Source: Azospirillum sp. TSH100
GTDB lineage: Bacteria > Pseudomonadota > Alphaproteobacteria > Azospirillales > Azospirillaceae
Assembly (NCBI RefSeq): GCF_004923295.1
Contig: NZ_CP039634.1
Coordinates: forward strand, 1,197,001-1,261,000
Length of the DNA stretch: 64,000 nucleotides
Direction: 5' to 3'
This document shows, one piece after another, positions 10,066 to 19,236 of the stretch. Every line of letters starts with the position of its first letter. The first letter of the stretch is position 1. The position numbers and the translations under genes are program-made. The notes under the pieces were generated by a model. It was not told where the DNA came from, made no database searches, and saw only the letters and a program-made list of their open reading frames with translations.

Positions 10066-11187
10066 TTATGTTTTCCTGCTGAGGATGTCGTTTATATCGG
10101 CATATTTAAATTTTCTTGCCCCAAGCACGTTGTTTATGCACATAGATTTGAAGTTGTGCGATATTGATATTGGGATGCTATTGCTCTTCAATATCTCTTT
10201 GTTGGTCGAGTTCATTATTTCTATATTTGCTGACGCTCCTATAATATTCCTGTTGCTTTCTACAATATCCCACGTTTGTTTCATTTCTTCTTTCTTTGGG
10301 CTGGTAAATATTACTTCTTTTGTTATGGACGGCGGTATAACGATAACATCTCCCTCTTCAATGCACTCCAAAGGAATAAGGACATCGCTATTATCTATGG
10401 TAAATAGAGCATGCTTGGTGATGGACACAGGGATTTGCCCCGTGTTTGTTATCATTACGGGAATTTCGTAACATACTCCCATGGATTTTCGTCTCTCGGC
10501 TTCTGATATTTTTGATCTAAATATGGTTAATATTTTGCTGTACTCATCCATAATAGGGGAAGAGTTTGATCCATAAAAATGATTGACAAAATTCTCTATA
10601 TGATCTTTCGGAACCTCGAACATGTGCTCTCCAAATATATGGAAAGCTTCCCCGACGCTGTGATCGATTTCTTTGATTGCGTCCACAATTTCTTTGTAAC
10701 CTTGCTTATTCTTAATAGCATCCATTATGGCTGCGTGTTTCTTTGCTCGTTCAGCTTGGTCCTGTCCAGATCTGTGAGCCGCAAAATCTTTAGAAGGAGA
10801 ATCTTGGATAAGTCTAAGAGTTTCTAATGCGTCTTCCAAAGATATACGATATAAATCGCTTTTGTCATCATCTAGATGCAAAGCAAGCTTTATGCTTTTT
10901 GAGAAATCCCTTGATCCAGAAAATCTGGTTTGTTTTTCAGCAAATTTTCTTCTTATTGAGGCGGATGTCTTTTTTAATTCTTCAGGAAGATTTTCTCTGG
11001 TCATATTATCAAGGCAAATTATCTCGTTCTCTTCTAATAAAATGGAAGTGTCAGGAACTGAGCAGCGTAATCCGGTTGCCGACACAATAATACTAGGTAC
11101 CCTTCTAAAGCGACTTCCCCACCATGCTGAACCAAAGCCACTAAATGCTCCCGCTACAATAGAAGTAATCAAAGGAATTGGATCCAT
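10066..11187 (-). CDS. Orphan membrane-anchored protein in an AT-rich island
   Basis: A 373-residue protein that I do not recognise. Residues about 5-24 (LITSIVAGAFSGFGSAWWGS, followed by RFRR) look like one membrane anchor with the rest cytosolic. The middle (about 60-230) is charged and helical. The C-terminal part, from CYEIPVMITNTGQIPVSITK onward, alternates beta-type residues like an Ig-like or CARDB-like sandwich. Codon use is dominated by A/T endings (AAA, ATA, TTT), completely unlike the flanking genes, so recent horizontal transfer is likely. The ribosome site is weak (GGGAAC). Single-gene islands of this kind are often defence or prophage cargo, but no motif supports a specific role. 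Confidence 0.75.
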   Translation of the reverse strand: MDPIPLITSIVAGAFSGFGSAWWGSRFRRVPSIIVSATGLRCSVPDTSILLEENEIICLDNMTRENLPEELKKTSASIRRKFAEKQTRFSGSRDFSKSIKLALHLDDDKSDLYRISLEDALETLRLIQDSPSKDFAAHRSGQDQAERAKKHAAIMDAIKNKQGYKEIVDAIKEIDHSVGEAFHIFGEHMFEVPKDHIENFVNHFYGSNSSPIMDEYSKILTIFRSKISEAERRKSMGVCYEIPVMITNTGQIPVSITKHALFTIDNSDVLIPLECIEEGDVIVIPPSITKEVIFTSPKKEEMKQTWDIVESNRNIIGASANIEIMNSTNKEILKSNSIPISISHNFKSMCINNVLGARKFKYADINDILSRKT

Positions 11188-11512
11188 ATTAGAAGTTCCC
11201 TCTAGATTGTTTTGTGATGGGTTCTAACCAAGTGGCAAAACATGTTAATACAATCCAGTCTTTCTGGAATTTCACTGGAAGAAAAATAATTTTATTGGAG
11301 TCATCATGAAAAATTACTCCGATTGCTGATATTTAATATAAATAGAATTTCGCAGAGATCTTCATTTCAATCGGCATATTCCGTCATGGCATTTCTCTTT
11401 TTACGCTTGTATTAACGCTATAATGCTCTTATATGGATTGTAAAACAGGTATAAGCATAATTTCAATTGTCTTCGCTGGGATGAGCCAGATTTTTTTAGC
11501 ATTGTATCGCTC
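11188..11512. other. AT-rich intergenic part of the island, no gene seen
   Basis: About 325 bases, strongly AT-rich, between the orphan gene start and the end of hrpB. It presumably contains the orphan gene's promoter. I see no open frame with coding character, no tRNA and no clear terminal repeat. Confidence 0.5.
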
Positions 11513-14101
11513 TCACCGCCCCCTCGGCTTTGCCCTTGCGGTCGGTTCGGCCTCCAGCGGGTTGTCGGGCCAGTAGTGTTTCGGGTACTGGCCCTTCAAA
11601 TCCGCCTTAACCGCCTTGTAGGCGTTGGCCCAGAAGCTCGCGAGGTCGCGGGTGACCTGGACCGGGCGGCGGGCAGGGGACAGCAGGTGCAGCAGCACGG
11701 GCACCCGGCCGCCGGCGATGCGCGGGGTCTCGGCCAGGCCGAACATCTCCTGCAACCGCACCGCCAGCACCGGCTCCTCGCCGTCATAGTCGATGGGGAT
11801 GCGGGAGCCGCTCGGCACCTCGACATGGGTCGGGGCCTCGGCGTCCAGGCGGGTCTTCAATTCCCAGGGCAGCAGGGCGCGGAGCGCGCTCGACAGGTCG
11901 ATGCGCTCCAGATGGGCGCGGCGCGACACGCCGTCGAGGAAGGGGGCCAGCCACTCCTCCAAACCGTCCATCAGGGCGGCGTCGGACAGGTCGGGCCAGC
12001 CGTGGACGTCGCCCTCGCGGGCGCGCAGGAACATCACGCGGGTGCGCCATTTGCGCAGCTCGTCGGTCCAGGGCAGGCAGGCGGGGCCGAGCGCGCGGAT
12101 GCCCTCGATCATCGCGGCAACCATCGCGTCGGCCGGCGGCTTGGCCAGCTTCTCGTCCTTCAGGATCAGGGCGAACAGCATGCGCCGCCGCCGCGCCAGC
12201 ACCATCTGCTCGCGCGCGTCCCAGGCGACAATGGTCTCCGTGCGGATGTCGTCGGCGAAGCTCTCCTCCAGATCGGCCAGCGTCACCGGGGCGGCCAGGA
12301 AGATGCGCGATTCGCGGGCGGCGCCGTCGAGGTCGGCGATGGCGAGCCACTCCTCGGCCGACAGCGGCTCGGCCTGCTGGAAATAGGCGCCGCGCCCGCC
12401 CGACAGGCGGTACTGCGCCGCGACTCCGCCCGGTTGGCCGCCGGGACGGCGCTGGCCGATGCGGTCGGGATAGGCCAGCGCCAGCAGGATGCCGACGGCG
12501 TTGGAGTCCATCGCGTCGTCGTCGCGCACGCCGAGCTGGCGGCGCCACTGCCGGGCCTGCTTCACCGCCTGCTGTGCCCCGCCGCGGTCGACGCTGAGGC
12601 CGCGCGCGGCACCCTGGCCGCCACGCTCCTCGCCGCGCAGCAGGTCGACGCGCAGGCGCAGGTCGGCGTCGCGGAAGCCGGGCTGGCTGCGGACGATGTC
12701 GCGTTCGCCTAGGAGGGCGGCGACCAGACAGGCGAGCGCGCCCTGGCCCATCGCCTTGCCGGCCAGCATCATGTGGGCCAGACGCGGATGCACGCCGAAG
12801 CCGGCCATGCGTCGGCCGTGCGGGGTGATCGCGCCTTTGCGGTCGAGAGCGCCGAGGCCGGTCAGCAGCTCGCGCGCCTGGGCTATCGCCGCAGGCGGCG
12901 GCTGGTCGAGCCAGGACAGGCCGGCGGGGTCGGAGACACCCCACACCGCAAGCTCCAGCGCCAGCGGGGCTAGGTCGGCGTCGGCGATCTCCGGCGTGGT
13001 GAAGGGGGCCAGCGCCTTGTGCGTCGCCTCCGGCCACAGGCGGTAGCAGACGCCGGGCTCCAGACGGCCGGCGCGGCCGCGGCGCTGCTCGGCAGAGGCC
13101 TGGCTGACCTTCACCGTCGCCAGACGGGTCATGCCGCCGCGCGGGTCGAAACGCGGAACCCGCATCAGGCCGCTGTCGACCACGATGCGGATGCCCTCGA
13201 TGGTCAGGCTGGTCTCGGCGATCGAGGTGGCCAGCACGATCTTGCGCTGGCCGGGCGGGGTGGGGGCGATGGCCCGGTCCTGCGCCTCGGCCGACAGGTC
13301 GCCATAGAGCGGGGCGATGACGGTGTTCGGCCCCAGGTCGGACTGGTCGAGCAGCGACTGGACGCGGCGGATCTCGCCGACGCCGGGCAGGAAGACCAGG
13401 GCGTTGCCGGGCTCCTCGCGCAGCGCGCGGCGGACGGCGGCGGCAACGGCGTCCTCGATGCGGGTGCCGTCCATTCTTCCTGTGGGCGCCGGGGCGTCGA
13501 GGTGGCGGGTCTCGACCGGGTAGGCGCGGCCCTCGCTGGTCACCATTGCGGCGGGGCCTTGCGTGTCCGCGAGAAGGGTGGCGACCGGGGCGGCGTCCAG
13601 CGTCGCCGACATCACGACGAGGCGCAGGTCGTCGCGCAGCGCCCCGCGCGCCTCCTGCACCAGGGCAAGGGCGAGGTCGCTGTCGATGCCGCGCTCGTGG
13701 AACTCGTCGAACAGGACGGCACCGACGGCGGGAAGCTCCGGATCCTCCTGAAGCTGGCGCAGGAACAGGCCGTCGGTCACCACCTCGATCCGGGTCTTCG
13801 GGCCGATCTTGGTGTCGAGGCGGACGCGGTAGCCGACGGTCTCGCCCACCGCCTCCCCCAGCATCGACGCCATCCGGCGGGCGGCGGCGCGGGCGGCGAG
13901 GCGCCGTGGCTCCAGAACCAGGATCTTGCGGCCCTTCAGCCAACCGGCCTCCAGCAGGGCCAGCGGCACGCGGGTTGTCTTGCCGGCACCGGGCGGGGCC
14001 TGGAGTACGGCGGTGCCGCGGCTGTCCAGCGCCTCCAAGAGGGCGGGCAGGACGGGATCTATTGGAAGGGGGGGCAGGGCGGGGAAGGCGGGCTTGCTCA
14101 T
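11513..14101 (-). CDS. hrpB: ATP-dependent RNA helicase HrpB (DEAH family)
   Basis: An 862-residue DEAH-box helicase. Motif I is APPGAGKTTRVPLALL, motif II VLFDEFHERG (a DEFH variant), and motif III VVMSATLD. Later come TSIAETSLTIEGIRIVVDSG and QRRGRAGRLEPGVCYRLW. The HrpB C-terminal domain follows, ending near QYPKHYWPDNP. The ATG at 14101 is chosen because it starts at the family N-terminus; the frame upstream lacks homology. Its cellular substrate is poorly defined in the family. It is divergent from the ferritin-like gene across about 177 bp. Confidence 0.95.
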   Translation of the reverse strand: MSKPAFPALPPLPIDPVLPALLEALDSRGTAVLQAPPGAGKTTRVPLALLEAGWLKGRKILVLEPRRLAARAAARRMASMLGEAVGETVGYRVRLDTKIGPKTRIEVVTDGLFLRQLQEDPELPAVGAVLFDEFHERGIDSDLALALVQEARGALRDDLRLVVMSATLDAAPVATLLADTQGPAAMVTSEGRAYPVETRHLDAPAPTGRMDGTRIEDAVAAAVRRALREEPGNALVFLPGVGEIRRVQSLLDQSDLGPNTVIAPLYGDLSAEAQDRAIAPTPPGQRKIVLATSIAETSLTIEGIRIVVDSGLMRVPRFDPRGGMTRLATVKVSQASAEQRRGRAGRLEPGVCYRLWPEATHKALAPFTTPEIADADLAPLALELAVWGVSDPAGLSWLDQPPPAAIAQARELLTGLGALDRKGAITPHGRRMAGFGVHPRLAHMMLAGKAMGQGALACLVAALLGERDIVRSQPGFRDADLRLRVDLLRGEERGGQGAARGLSVDRGGAQQAVKQARQWRRQLGVRDDDAMDSNAVGILLALAYPDRIGQRRPGGQPGGVAAQYRLSGGRGAYFQQAEPLSAEEWLAIADLDGAARESRIFLAAPVTLADLEESFADDIRTETIVAWDAREQMVLARRRRMLFALILKDEKLAKPPADAMVAAMIEGIRALGPACLPWTDELRKWRTRVMFLRAREGDVHGWPDLSDAALMDGLEEWLAPFLDGVSRRAHLERIDLSSALRALLPWELKTRLDAEAPTHVEVPSGSRIPIDYDGEEPVLAVRLQEMFGLAETPRIAGGRVPVLLHLLSPARRPVQVTRDLASFWANAYKAVKADLKGQYPKHYWPDNPLEAEPTARAKPRGR

Positions 14102-14278
14102 GAGGGGGAGTCTGCTGCCGCGAACCGGCGGGAAAGGCAATGGTTTTCGGGAGGCGGGCAGGACGGCGCGCGCCAAAAGGTCGCAGGGGCGGGGCGGGGG
14201 GAGAGCGGCCGCGACCGATGACCGCAAAAACTGTATGGTTTTGGGGTCGTCGGGCTTCTTCGCACTTCACAGGGATCC

Positions 14279-14752
14279 ATGACCGATATCCACGATGCCG
14301 CCCTGTTCCTCGCCCATGCCTGCGCGCTGGAGGAGGACGCCGCCACCCGCTTCTCCGACCTGTCGGAGGCGATGAAGACCTATGGCAACCAGGAGGTCGC
14401 GGCCTTCTTCGGCCAGATGGCGAAATTCTCGCGTCTGCATCTGGCCGAGGCGCGGGAACGGTCGGGCTTCCGCAAGATCCCCGATCTGGCGCCGGAAGAC
14501 TTCCAGTGGCCGGACGGCGACAGCCCGGAAGCGGCCTCGATGGAGGGGTCGCACTATCTGATGACGGTGGAATACGCGCTGGAGCTGGCGCTCGACAGCG
14601 AACGGCGCGGGCAGGCCTTCTACGCCGAGGTGGCGAAGACCACCACCGACGCCGAGGTCCGCATGATGGCCGAGGAGTTCGCCGCCGAAGAGGCCGAGCA
14701 TGTCGCCCAGCTGGAGGTGTGGGCCAAGCGCTATCCGGCGCTGCAGCAGTAA
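14279..14752 (+). CDS. Ferritin-like / rubrerythrin-type diiron protein
   Basis: A 157-residue, all-helical protein with two Glu-rich helix pairs typical of the ferritin-like superfamily: ALEEDAATRF and RLHLAEARE in the first half, and ALDSERRGQAFYAEV with AEEFAAEEAEHVAQLE in the second. The last contains an EExxH iron ligand set. No rubredoxin CxxC knuckles are present, so this is an erythrin-type domain alone. Family members detoxify peroxide or store iron; which applies cannot be told. It is transcribed away from hrpB and converges on a small minus-strand gene. Confidence 0.8.
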   Translation: MTDIHDAALFLAHACALEEDAATRFSDLSEAMKTYGNQEVAAFFGQMAKFSRLHLAEARERSGFRKIPDLAPEDFQWPDGDSPEAASMEGSHYLMTVEYALELALDSERRGQAFYAEVAKTTTDAEVRMMAEEFAAEEAEHVAQLEVWAKRYPALQQ

Positions 14753-14795
14753 GCGGGCATGTGAGGAAGGGGGCGTTGGCGGCCCCCTTCCCTGG

Positions 14796-15008
14796 TTACT
14801 TTGACAGGGCGGACCAGTCGATCTCGTACACCTTGTCGGCCGGCTGGTAGGTCTTGAAGGCGGCGATCACGTCGTCGACGCTGACGCCGCCCGGCACGTT
14901 CTGGATTTCGTAAACGACCGAGCTGCCGCTGGTCGGGCCGACGTCGGCGTTGCGGTGGGCCTGCGAGACCAGCCCTTCGCCGGCCTTCTTGATCATGATG
15001 GAAGCCAT
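14796..15008 (-). CDS. Small hypothetical protein
   Basis: A 70-residue protein beginning MASIMIKKAGEGLVSQAH and ending YEIDWSALSK. The ATG at 15008 is preferred because AGGAGA lies 7 bases upstream; in-frame codons further up have none. Composition is soluble with alternating beta and helix pattern. No family is recognised. It is convergent with the ferritin-like gene and sits 99 bp downstream of the next minus-strand gene. Confidence 0.65.
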   Translation of the reverse strand: MASIMIKKAGEGLVSQAHRNADVGPTSGSSVVYEIQNVPGGVSVDDVIAAFKTYQPADKVYEIDWSALSK

Positions 15009-15107
15009 GCATCCGTCTCCTGTTGCGACTCGCCCGACCACAAAACCATAAACAAAAAGTGGTTTAACCGGAAGGCGGAAAGAACGGGAGATGGTTGCAG
15101 TGCGGCA

Positions 15108-16154
15108 TTACGGCAGCGATGCGGCCTCCGTCACCACGGCGCGGCCGGGCATGCGATCCGGCTGGGCGCCGGCCACAGCGCCGGCGATGCCGCCGCTCAG
15201 CCAGGCGGAGAAGGCGTTGCGGCCGTTGGCGCTGGCCTGATCGCAGGCGGCGGTGGGAGCGGCGTCCTCATAATCGTCCGGCTCCGCGGCGGCGCTGCCG
15301 TAGTTCCACAGCGGCAGGCTGGCGGTCGAGGGCTGGGCGGCCGGTTCGGCGGCCGACGCGGTGGCGATCAGGCTGGGGGCCTGCCGGGCCGGGCGGCTGG
15401 AGACTTCGATCAGGGCGACGCGGATGCCGGCGGCCCAGGCGCGGTCGATGAAGGCGCGCACCTGCCGCTCGGTGGCGGTCGAGCCGGTGACGGCGCCCGG
15501 CGACCCGCCGGTCAGCCAGGCCGACGGGGTCGGGCCGCAGCCGCGCCGGTATTGCAGCGCCACCTGATCCTGGACGTAGGTCTGGCCGCGATAGAGCCGC
15601 AGCAGGCCGTTGCCGTAGCGTTGCAGCTCGTCCACCGGGTTGCGGCTGGCGGTCAGCAGGTTGCGGTCGAGCAGGATCAGCGTCGGCTTCACCGCGATCA
15701 GCCGGTCGAGCAGCGGCTCGAAGTCGGCGAACTGGGCCTGCCGGTGGACGATGCGCAGGAACTCCAGTCTGGGCACCCCGCGCTCGGCGGCGATCTTCGC
15801 CATGCCGGGCTCGTCCAGCGTGGCGTCGCGCAGGGCAGTGTCGCCCAGCGCCACCACCAGCACCGAATCGGGGGTGCGCGCCGCCCGCTCGGCAACCGCA
15901 TTGATGCGGTTCAGGTTGTACCAGGCGAAGGGCTGGTCGTAGAGCAGGGAGCCGGTCCACAGCACTCCGAGCGCCGCCAGCCCGGCCAGAGCCAGCGGCA
16001 CCAGCAGCACTCCGGTTGCCGCCATCCACCAGCGCCGCCGGCCCTGTCGCGGTGTCGCGGCGGTGGCGGTATCCGCGGCATGGGCAGGGAGGGAGTGCGG
16101 TTCCGGCTGGGGCTGTGGCTGGGGCTGTGGCTCCTGCGGGGCGAGATCGGACAT
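15108..16154 (-). CDS. Membrane-anchored SGNH-like protein (weak)
   Basis: A 348-residue protein. A Pro/Gln/Glu-rich cytosolic N-terminus (repeated PQPQ) leads to one membrane helix, WWMAATGVLLVPLALAGLAA, at about residues 42-61, and the remainder should be periplasmic. SVLVVALGDTALRDATL resembles block I of SGNH hydrolases with GDT in place of GDS, and LILLDRNLL follows later, but I cannot find a convincing C-terminal His block. The nearest idea is an AlgX/DltD-like O-acetylation or surface-modification protein; this is tentative. Coding potential is strong; function is open. Confidence 0.6.
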   Translation of the reverse strand: MSDLAPQEPQPQPQPQPEPHSLPAHAADTATAATPRQGRRRWWMAATGVLLVPLALAGLAALGVLWTGSLLYDQPFAWYNLNRINAVAERAARTPDSVLVVALGDTALRDATLDEPGMAKIAAERGVPRLEFLRIVHRQAQFADFEPLLDRLIAVKPTLILLDRNLLTASRNPVDELQRYGNGLLRLYRGQTYVQDQVALQYRRGCGPTPSAWLTGGSPGAVTGSTATERQVRAFIDRAWAAGIRVALIEVSSRPARQAPSLIATASAAEPAAQPSTASLPLWNYGSAAAEPDDYEDAAPTAACDQASANGRNAFSAWLSGGIAGAVAGAQPDRMPGRAVVTEAASLP

Positions 16155-16316
16155 CGGGCGTCTCCGGGCGTGCTGCGGCTACTCCCACAACGCGCGGGGG
16201 AGGCGAATCGACACACGGTAATTGGGGGTATCCCCAAGGTCCCGGAGCACCTCCGTCGCAGGGTCCCGGTTTGCCGAACGCGCCATTTCTGTGTAGGCTC
16301 CGACCACGGAGGACGG

Positions 16317-16352
16317 CCTTACAGCAGGGTTGGCCCCTTACAAAAGGGTTGG
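16317..16352 (+). repeat. Imperfect tandem 17-bp repeat upstream of the HRDC-like gene
   Basis: CCTTACAGCAGGGTTGG (16317-16333) is repeated as CCTTACAAAAGGGTTGG (16336-16352), ending four bases before the ATG. The second copy covers the ribosome-binding region. It may matter for translation initiation or be a simple duplication. Confidence 0.5.
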
Positions 16353-16355
16353 GCG

Positions 16356-16772
16356 ATGAGCACCGAGATCCGCACCTTCACCATTCCCGATGCCGCCGCC
16401 GACGAGGCGCAGGCGCAGCTGTCCGCCTTCCTGCGGACGGTCGAGGTCCAGCGCATCGAAACCGCCTATGCCGACGGGGCGTGGCGCGTGCTGGTGCTGT
16501 TCACCGATCTCCGCCGCAAGGAGGAGTCGCAGCAGATCGAGGCGGCCATCGCCGCCGCGCTGAACGGCTGGCGCGACAAGGCCGCCACCCAGGCCGGGGT
16601 GACCCGCGACGCCATCCTGGCTGACGATCTGGTGCAGGAGATCGCCCGCTTCGCCCCGACGACGGAGCATGAGCTGTCGATCATCGTCAACGCCCGTGGC
16701 CAGACGACATCCTCCTTCGGCGGCGAGATCGTGCAGGTGGTGCGCTCGACGCTGGACCTGCTGATCGACTGA
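16356..16772 (+). CDS. Small protein with HRDC-like C-terminal domain
   Basis: A 138-residue protein. The N-terminal half (MSTEIRTFTIPDAAADEAQA) alternates like a small alpha/beta domain and includes WRVLVLFTDLR. The segment LNGWRDKAATQAGVTRDAIL with DLVQEIARFAPTTEHELSII fits the HRDC pattern (hydrophobic-xx-WR, xxx-Ile-Leu, Pro before a final helix). HRDC domains bind nucleic acid or partner proteins and occur in RecQ and RNase D; here it is detached. A tandem repeat lies at the start codon. The start is fixed by the ATG at 16356. Molecular role unknown. Confidence 0.65.
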   Translation: MSTEIRTFTIPDAAADEAQAQLSAFLRTVEVQRIETAYADGAWRVLVLFTDLRRKEESQQIEAAIAAALNGWRDKAATQAGVTRDAILADDLVQEIARFAPTTEHELSIIVNARGQTTSSFGGEIVQVVRSTLDLLID

Positions 16773-16901
16773 CCCTGCTGATCGACTGGCGGGACTTCCA
16801 CCGGGAGGCGGCCTATCCGATTCGGCAAGGCCGGCCACAGCCAAAGGCTGTGCTGTTGCTGCCGTAAGCGTTGGTTGGTTCGGGCGGACTGGTATGCCAG
16901 G

Positions 16902-17192
16902 ATGCACCCTTCACTGGCACCGGTGGGTGGGGTGGTTGTGGCTTCCAAGGATCATCCGAAACGACGTGGCGCAGGGCCGGTCATTGCCGGGGCGGATGCG
17001 GCCGAGCCGGACATCACTTGGACCACGGTCCCGGATTATCGGAAGATGGCGCACGAACTCGCCCAGCTGGGGGCGGAGGCCGCGCAGCGTGCCCGCATGA
17101 CCGGCGACGGCCATTACGACCGGCTGGCGCGGACGCTGACCAACCGGGCGGGCGAGATCCTGAACGATCTGGAGCGCAGCGGGAAGATTTGA
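16902..17192 (+). CDS. Small hypothetical protein
   Basis: About 96 residues from the ATG at 16902; a GTG at 16938 with a purine-rich GGTGGGTGGGG stretch before it would give 84 residues and may be the real start. The body is hydrophilic and helical (YRKMAHELAQLGAEAAQRAR, then YDRLARTLTNRAGEILNDLE), suggesting a two-helix hairpin. No family recognised. A strong hairpin terminator follows 38 bp after the stop. Confidence 0.55.
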   Translation: MHPSLAPVGGVVVASKDHPKRRGAGPVIAGADAAEPDITWTTVPDYRKMAHELAQLGAEAAQRARMTGDGHYDRLARTLTNRAGEILNDLERSGKI

Positions 17193-17230
17193 TGGCCGGG
17201 GCATCGGCCGGGGTGGCGGATGCGGAAATG

Positions 17231-17259
17231 GAAACGGCGCCCTTGTGGGGCGCCGTTTC
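17231..17259. terminator. Bidirectional hairpin terminator between convergent genes
   Basis: A perfect 12-bp stem (GAAACGGCGCCC at 17231-17242 with GGGCGCCGTTTC at 17248-17259) around a TTGTG loop. It lies between the stops of the 16902 gene (+) and frc (-), so it can end both transcripts. Confidence 0.7.
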
Positions 17260-17335
17260 GTGCTTTCGGGGGGGGCTGATTGCCCCCACCCCACCCTCCT
17301 CCGCTGGGCAAAGGAGGGTCAGGATGGGACGGGGA

Positions 17336-18586
17336 TCAGACCACCTTGGCGTCGTGCATGGCGGCGATCTGGTCCTTGTTGTAGCCGAGCTGGGCCAGAA
17401 CCTCGTCGGTGTGCTCGCCGAGCAGCGGGGAGCCGGTGACCTCGACCGTCATGTCGGAGAACTTGATCGGGCTGCCCACCGTCAGGTACTTGCCGCGCAC
17501 CTTGTGGTCGACCTCCACCACCGTGCCGCTGGCGCGCAGCGACGGGTCGTTGGCGATCTCCTTCATCGACAGCACCGGCGAGCACGGGATGTCGTACTTG
17601 CGCAGGATGTCGACGGCCTCGAACTTGGTCTTGTCCTTCAGCCAATCCTCGATGATCGCGAAGATGTCGAAGATCTTGTCCTGACGCGCCTCGGCGGTGT
17701 TGTAGGCCGGGTCGTCGATCCACTCCTCGCGGCCCAGCGCCTTGCAGATCGGCGCCCAGGCGTGGCCCTGGATGGTGAAGTAGATGTAGGCGTTGGGATC
17801 GGTCTCCCAGCCCTTGCACTTCAGCACCCAACCCGGCTGGCCGCCGCCGCCGGCATTGCCGCCGCGCGGAACCACGTCGGTGAACTTGCCGTGCGGGTAC
17901 TGCGGGTATTCCTCCAGGTAGCCGACGCGGTCCAGGCGCTGCTGGTCGCGCAGCTTGACGCGGCAGAGGTTCAGGACGCTGTCCTGCATCGACACGGCGA
18001 CCTTCTGGCCCTTGCCGGTCTTGGTGCGGGCCATCAGCGCGGTCAGGATGCCGATGGCGAGGTGCATGCCGGTGTTGCTGTCGCCGAGGGCGGCGGCGGA
18101 CACGGTCGGCGGGCCGTCCCAGAAGCCGGTGGTCGAGGCGGCACCGCCGGCGCACTGGGCGACGTTCTCATAGACCTTCAGGTCCTGGTAATGGTGGCCG
18201 TCGCTGAAGCCCTTGACCGAGGCGACGATCATGCCGGGGTTCAGCTCGCGGATCTTGTCCCAGCTGAAGCCCATGCGGTCGAGCGCGCCGGGGCCGAAAT
18301 TCTCGACCAGAACGTCGGATTCCTTGATCAGACGGGTCAGGACCTCCTTGCCCTCGGCCGTCTTGGTGTCCAGCGTCAGGGAGCGCTTGTTGCTGTTCAG
18401 CATGGTGAAATAGAGCGCGTCGGCGCCCGGGATGTCACGCAGCTGGCTGCGGGTGACGTCGCCGGCACCCGGACGTTCGACCTTGATCACGTCCGCGCCG
18501 TACCAGGCCAGAAGCTGGGTGCAGGCGGGGCCGGCCTGCACATGGGTGAAGTCGATGATCTTGATGCCTTCGAGCGGCTTGGTCAT
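17336..18586 (-). CDS. frc: Formyl-CoA:oxalate CoA-transferase
   Basis: Transfers CoA from formyl-CoA to oxalate, making oxalyl-CoA for decarboxylation. The 416-residue protein follows the known Frc/YfdW sequence closely throughout, including [42 protein letters not shown] and the glycine loop [13 protein letters not shown]. The catalytic aspartate is Asp169 in ALGDSNTG. This separates it from other class III CoA-transferases such as CaiB. Oxalyl-CoA decarboxylase (oxc) is not in the window. Upstream by 71 bp is a PAS-protein gene in the same direction, and a perfect palindrome precedes both. Confidence 0.95.
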   Translation of the reverse strand: MTKPLEGIKIIDFTHVQAGPACTQLLAWYGADVIKVERPGAGDVTRSQLRDIPGADALYFTMLNSNKRSLTLDTKTAEGKEVLTRLIKESDVLVENFGPGALDRMGFSWDKIRELNPGMIVASVKGFSDGHHYQDLKVYENVAQCAGGAASTTGFWDGPPTVSAAALGDSNTGMHLAIGILTALMARTKTGKGQKVAVSMQDSVLNLCRVKLRDQQRLDRVGYLEEYPQYPHGKFTDVVPRGGNAGGGGQPGWVLKCKGWETDPNAYIYFTIQGHAWAPICKALGREEWIDDPAYNTAEARQDKIFDIFAIIEDWLKDKTKFEAVDILRKYDIPCSPVLSMKEIANDPSLRASGTVVEVDHKVRGKYLTVGSPIKFSDMTVEVTGSPLLGEHTDEVLAQLGYNKDQIAAMHDAKVV

Positions 18587-18657
18587 GACTGCAACACTCC
18601 CTTATTTCGCGTTGTTTCAGTTCGTCTCTTGGATTTGCTCAAAAGTCCGCGCGGCAC

Positions 18658-19143
18658 TCAGCCGGCCGCCGCCACGCCTGCTTGGGTGGCGGCTTGGGCG
18701 GCGGCTTCCAGTTCGCTGAGGCGGCGGCGCAATGTCCGTTCTTCGGTCCAGCGGGCGGTTTCGTCCCGCACCACGGCGACGATCCCGGTCACCGCACCGT
18801 CGGTCCCGCGCAAAAGCGCGACGGTGAAGGCGATCGACAGGCTGTGCCCATCCTTGTGGACCGCCGGAACCCGAAGCAGGTCATGGCCGTAGCGGGTCTC
18901 GCCGGTGGCCATGGTCTTTTCATACCCATCCCAATGACGCTGGCGCTGGCGTTCCGGAATGATGATGTCGAGCGACTTGCCCATCGCCTCGTCGGCGGTG
19001 AAGCCGAACATCCGCTCCGCCGCCGCGTTCCACAGGGTGATGGCCCCGGCCGCATCGGACACGATGACGGCATCGCCGATCACCGCCACCAGCTGCCCGC
19101 AATCCACAACCGCGGGCGAACCCGCTGCTGCTTTCTCGTCCAT
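18658..19143 (-). CDS. Single-domain PAS sensory protein
   Basis: A 161-residue soluble protein. One PAS domain occupies most of it: VVDCGQLVAVIGDAVIVSDA, LWNAAAERMFGFTADEAMGK, IPERQRQRHW, and the PAC part ending TGIVAVVRDETAR. A short coiled-coil C-terminus follows (RRRLSELEAAAQAATQAG). No kinase, cyclase or DNA-binding output is attached. The ATG at 19143 is chosen for the AAGGAG eight bases upstream. It lies 71 bp upstream of frc and probably shares its transcript, so a role in oxalate or redox sensing is possible; that link is inference from position. Confidence 0.8.
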   Translation of the reverse strand: MDEKAAAGSPAVVDCGQLVAVIGDAVIVSDAAGAITLWNAAAERMFGFTADEAMGKSLDIIIPERQRQRHWDGYEKTMATGETRYGHDLLRVPAVHKDGHSLSIAFTVALLRGTDGAVTGIVAVVRDETARWTEERTLRRRLSELEAAAQAATQAGVAAAG

Positions 19144-19236
19144 GTCGATCTCCTTGGCGTCCGCCCCCTCTTGGATTGGGCGCCGGGGGAGCCGGTGCGG
19201 CGATGGCCCGTAAACCGCCGTCGCACTGACATTATC

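Noticed and set aside
11784..14270. An 828-codon minus-strand frame overlapping hrpB
   Set aside because: Arg/Pro-rich frame-shifted reading of hrpB with no domain motifs.
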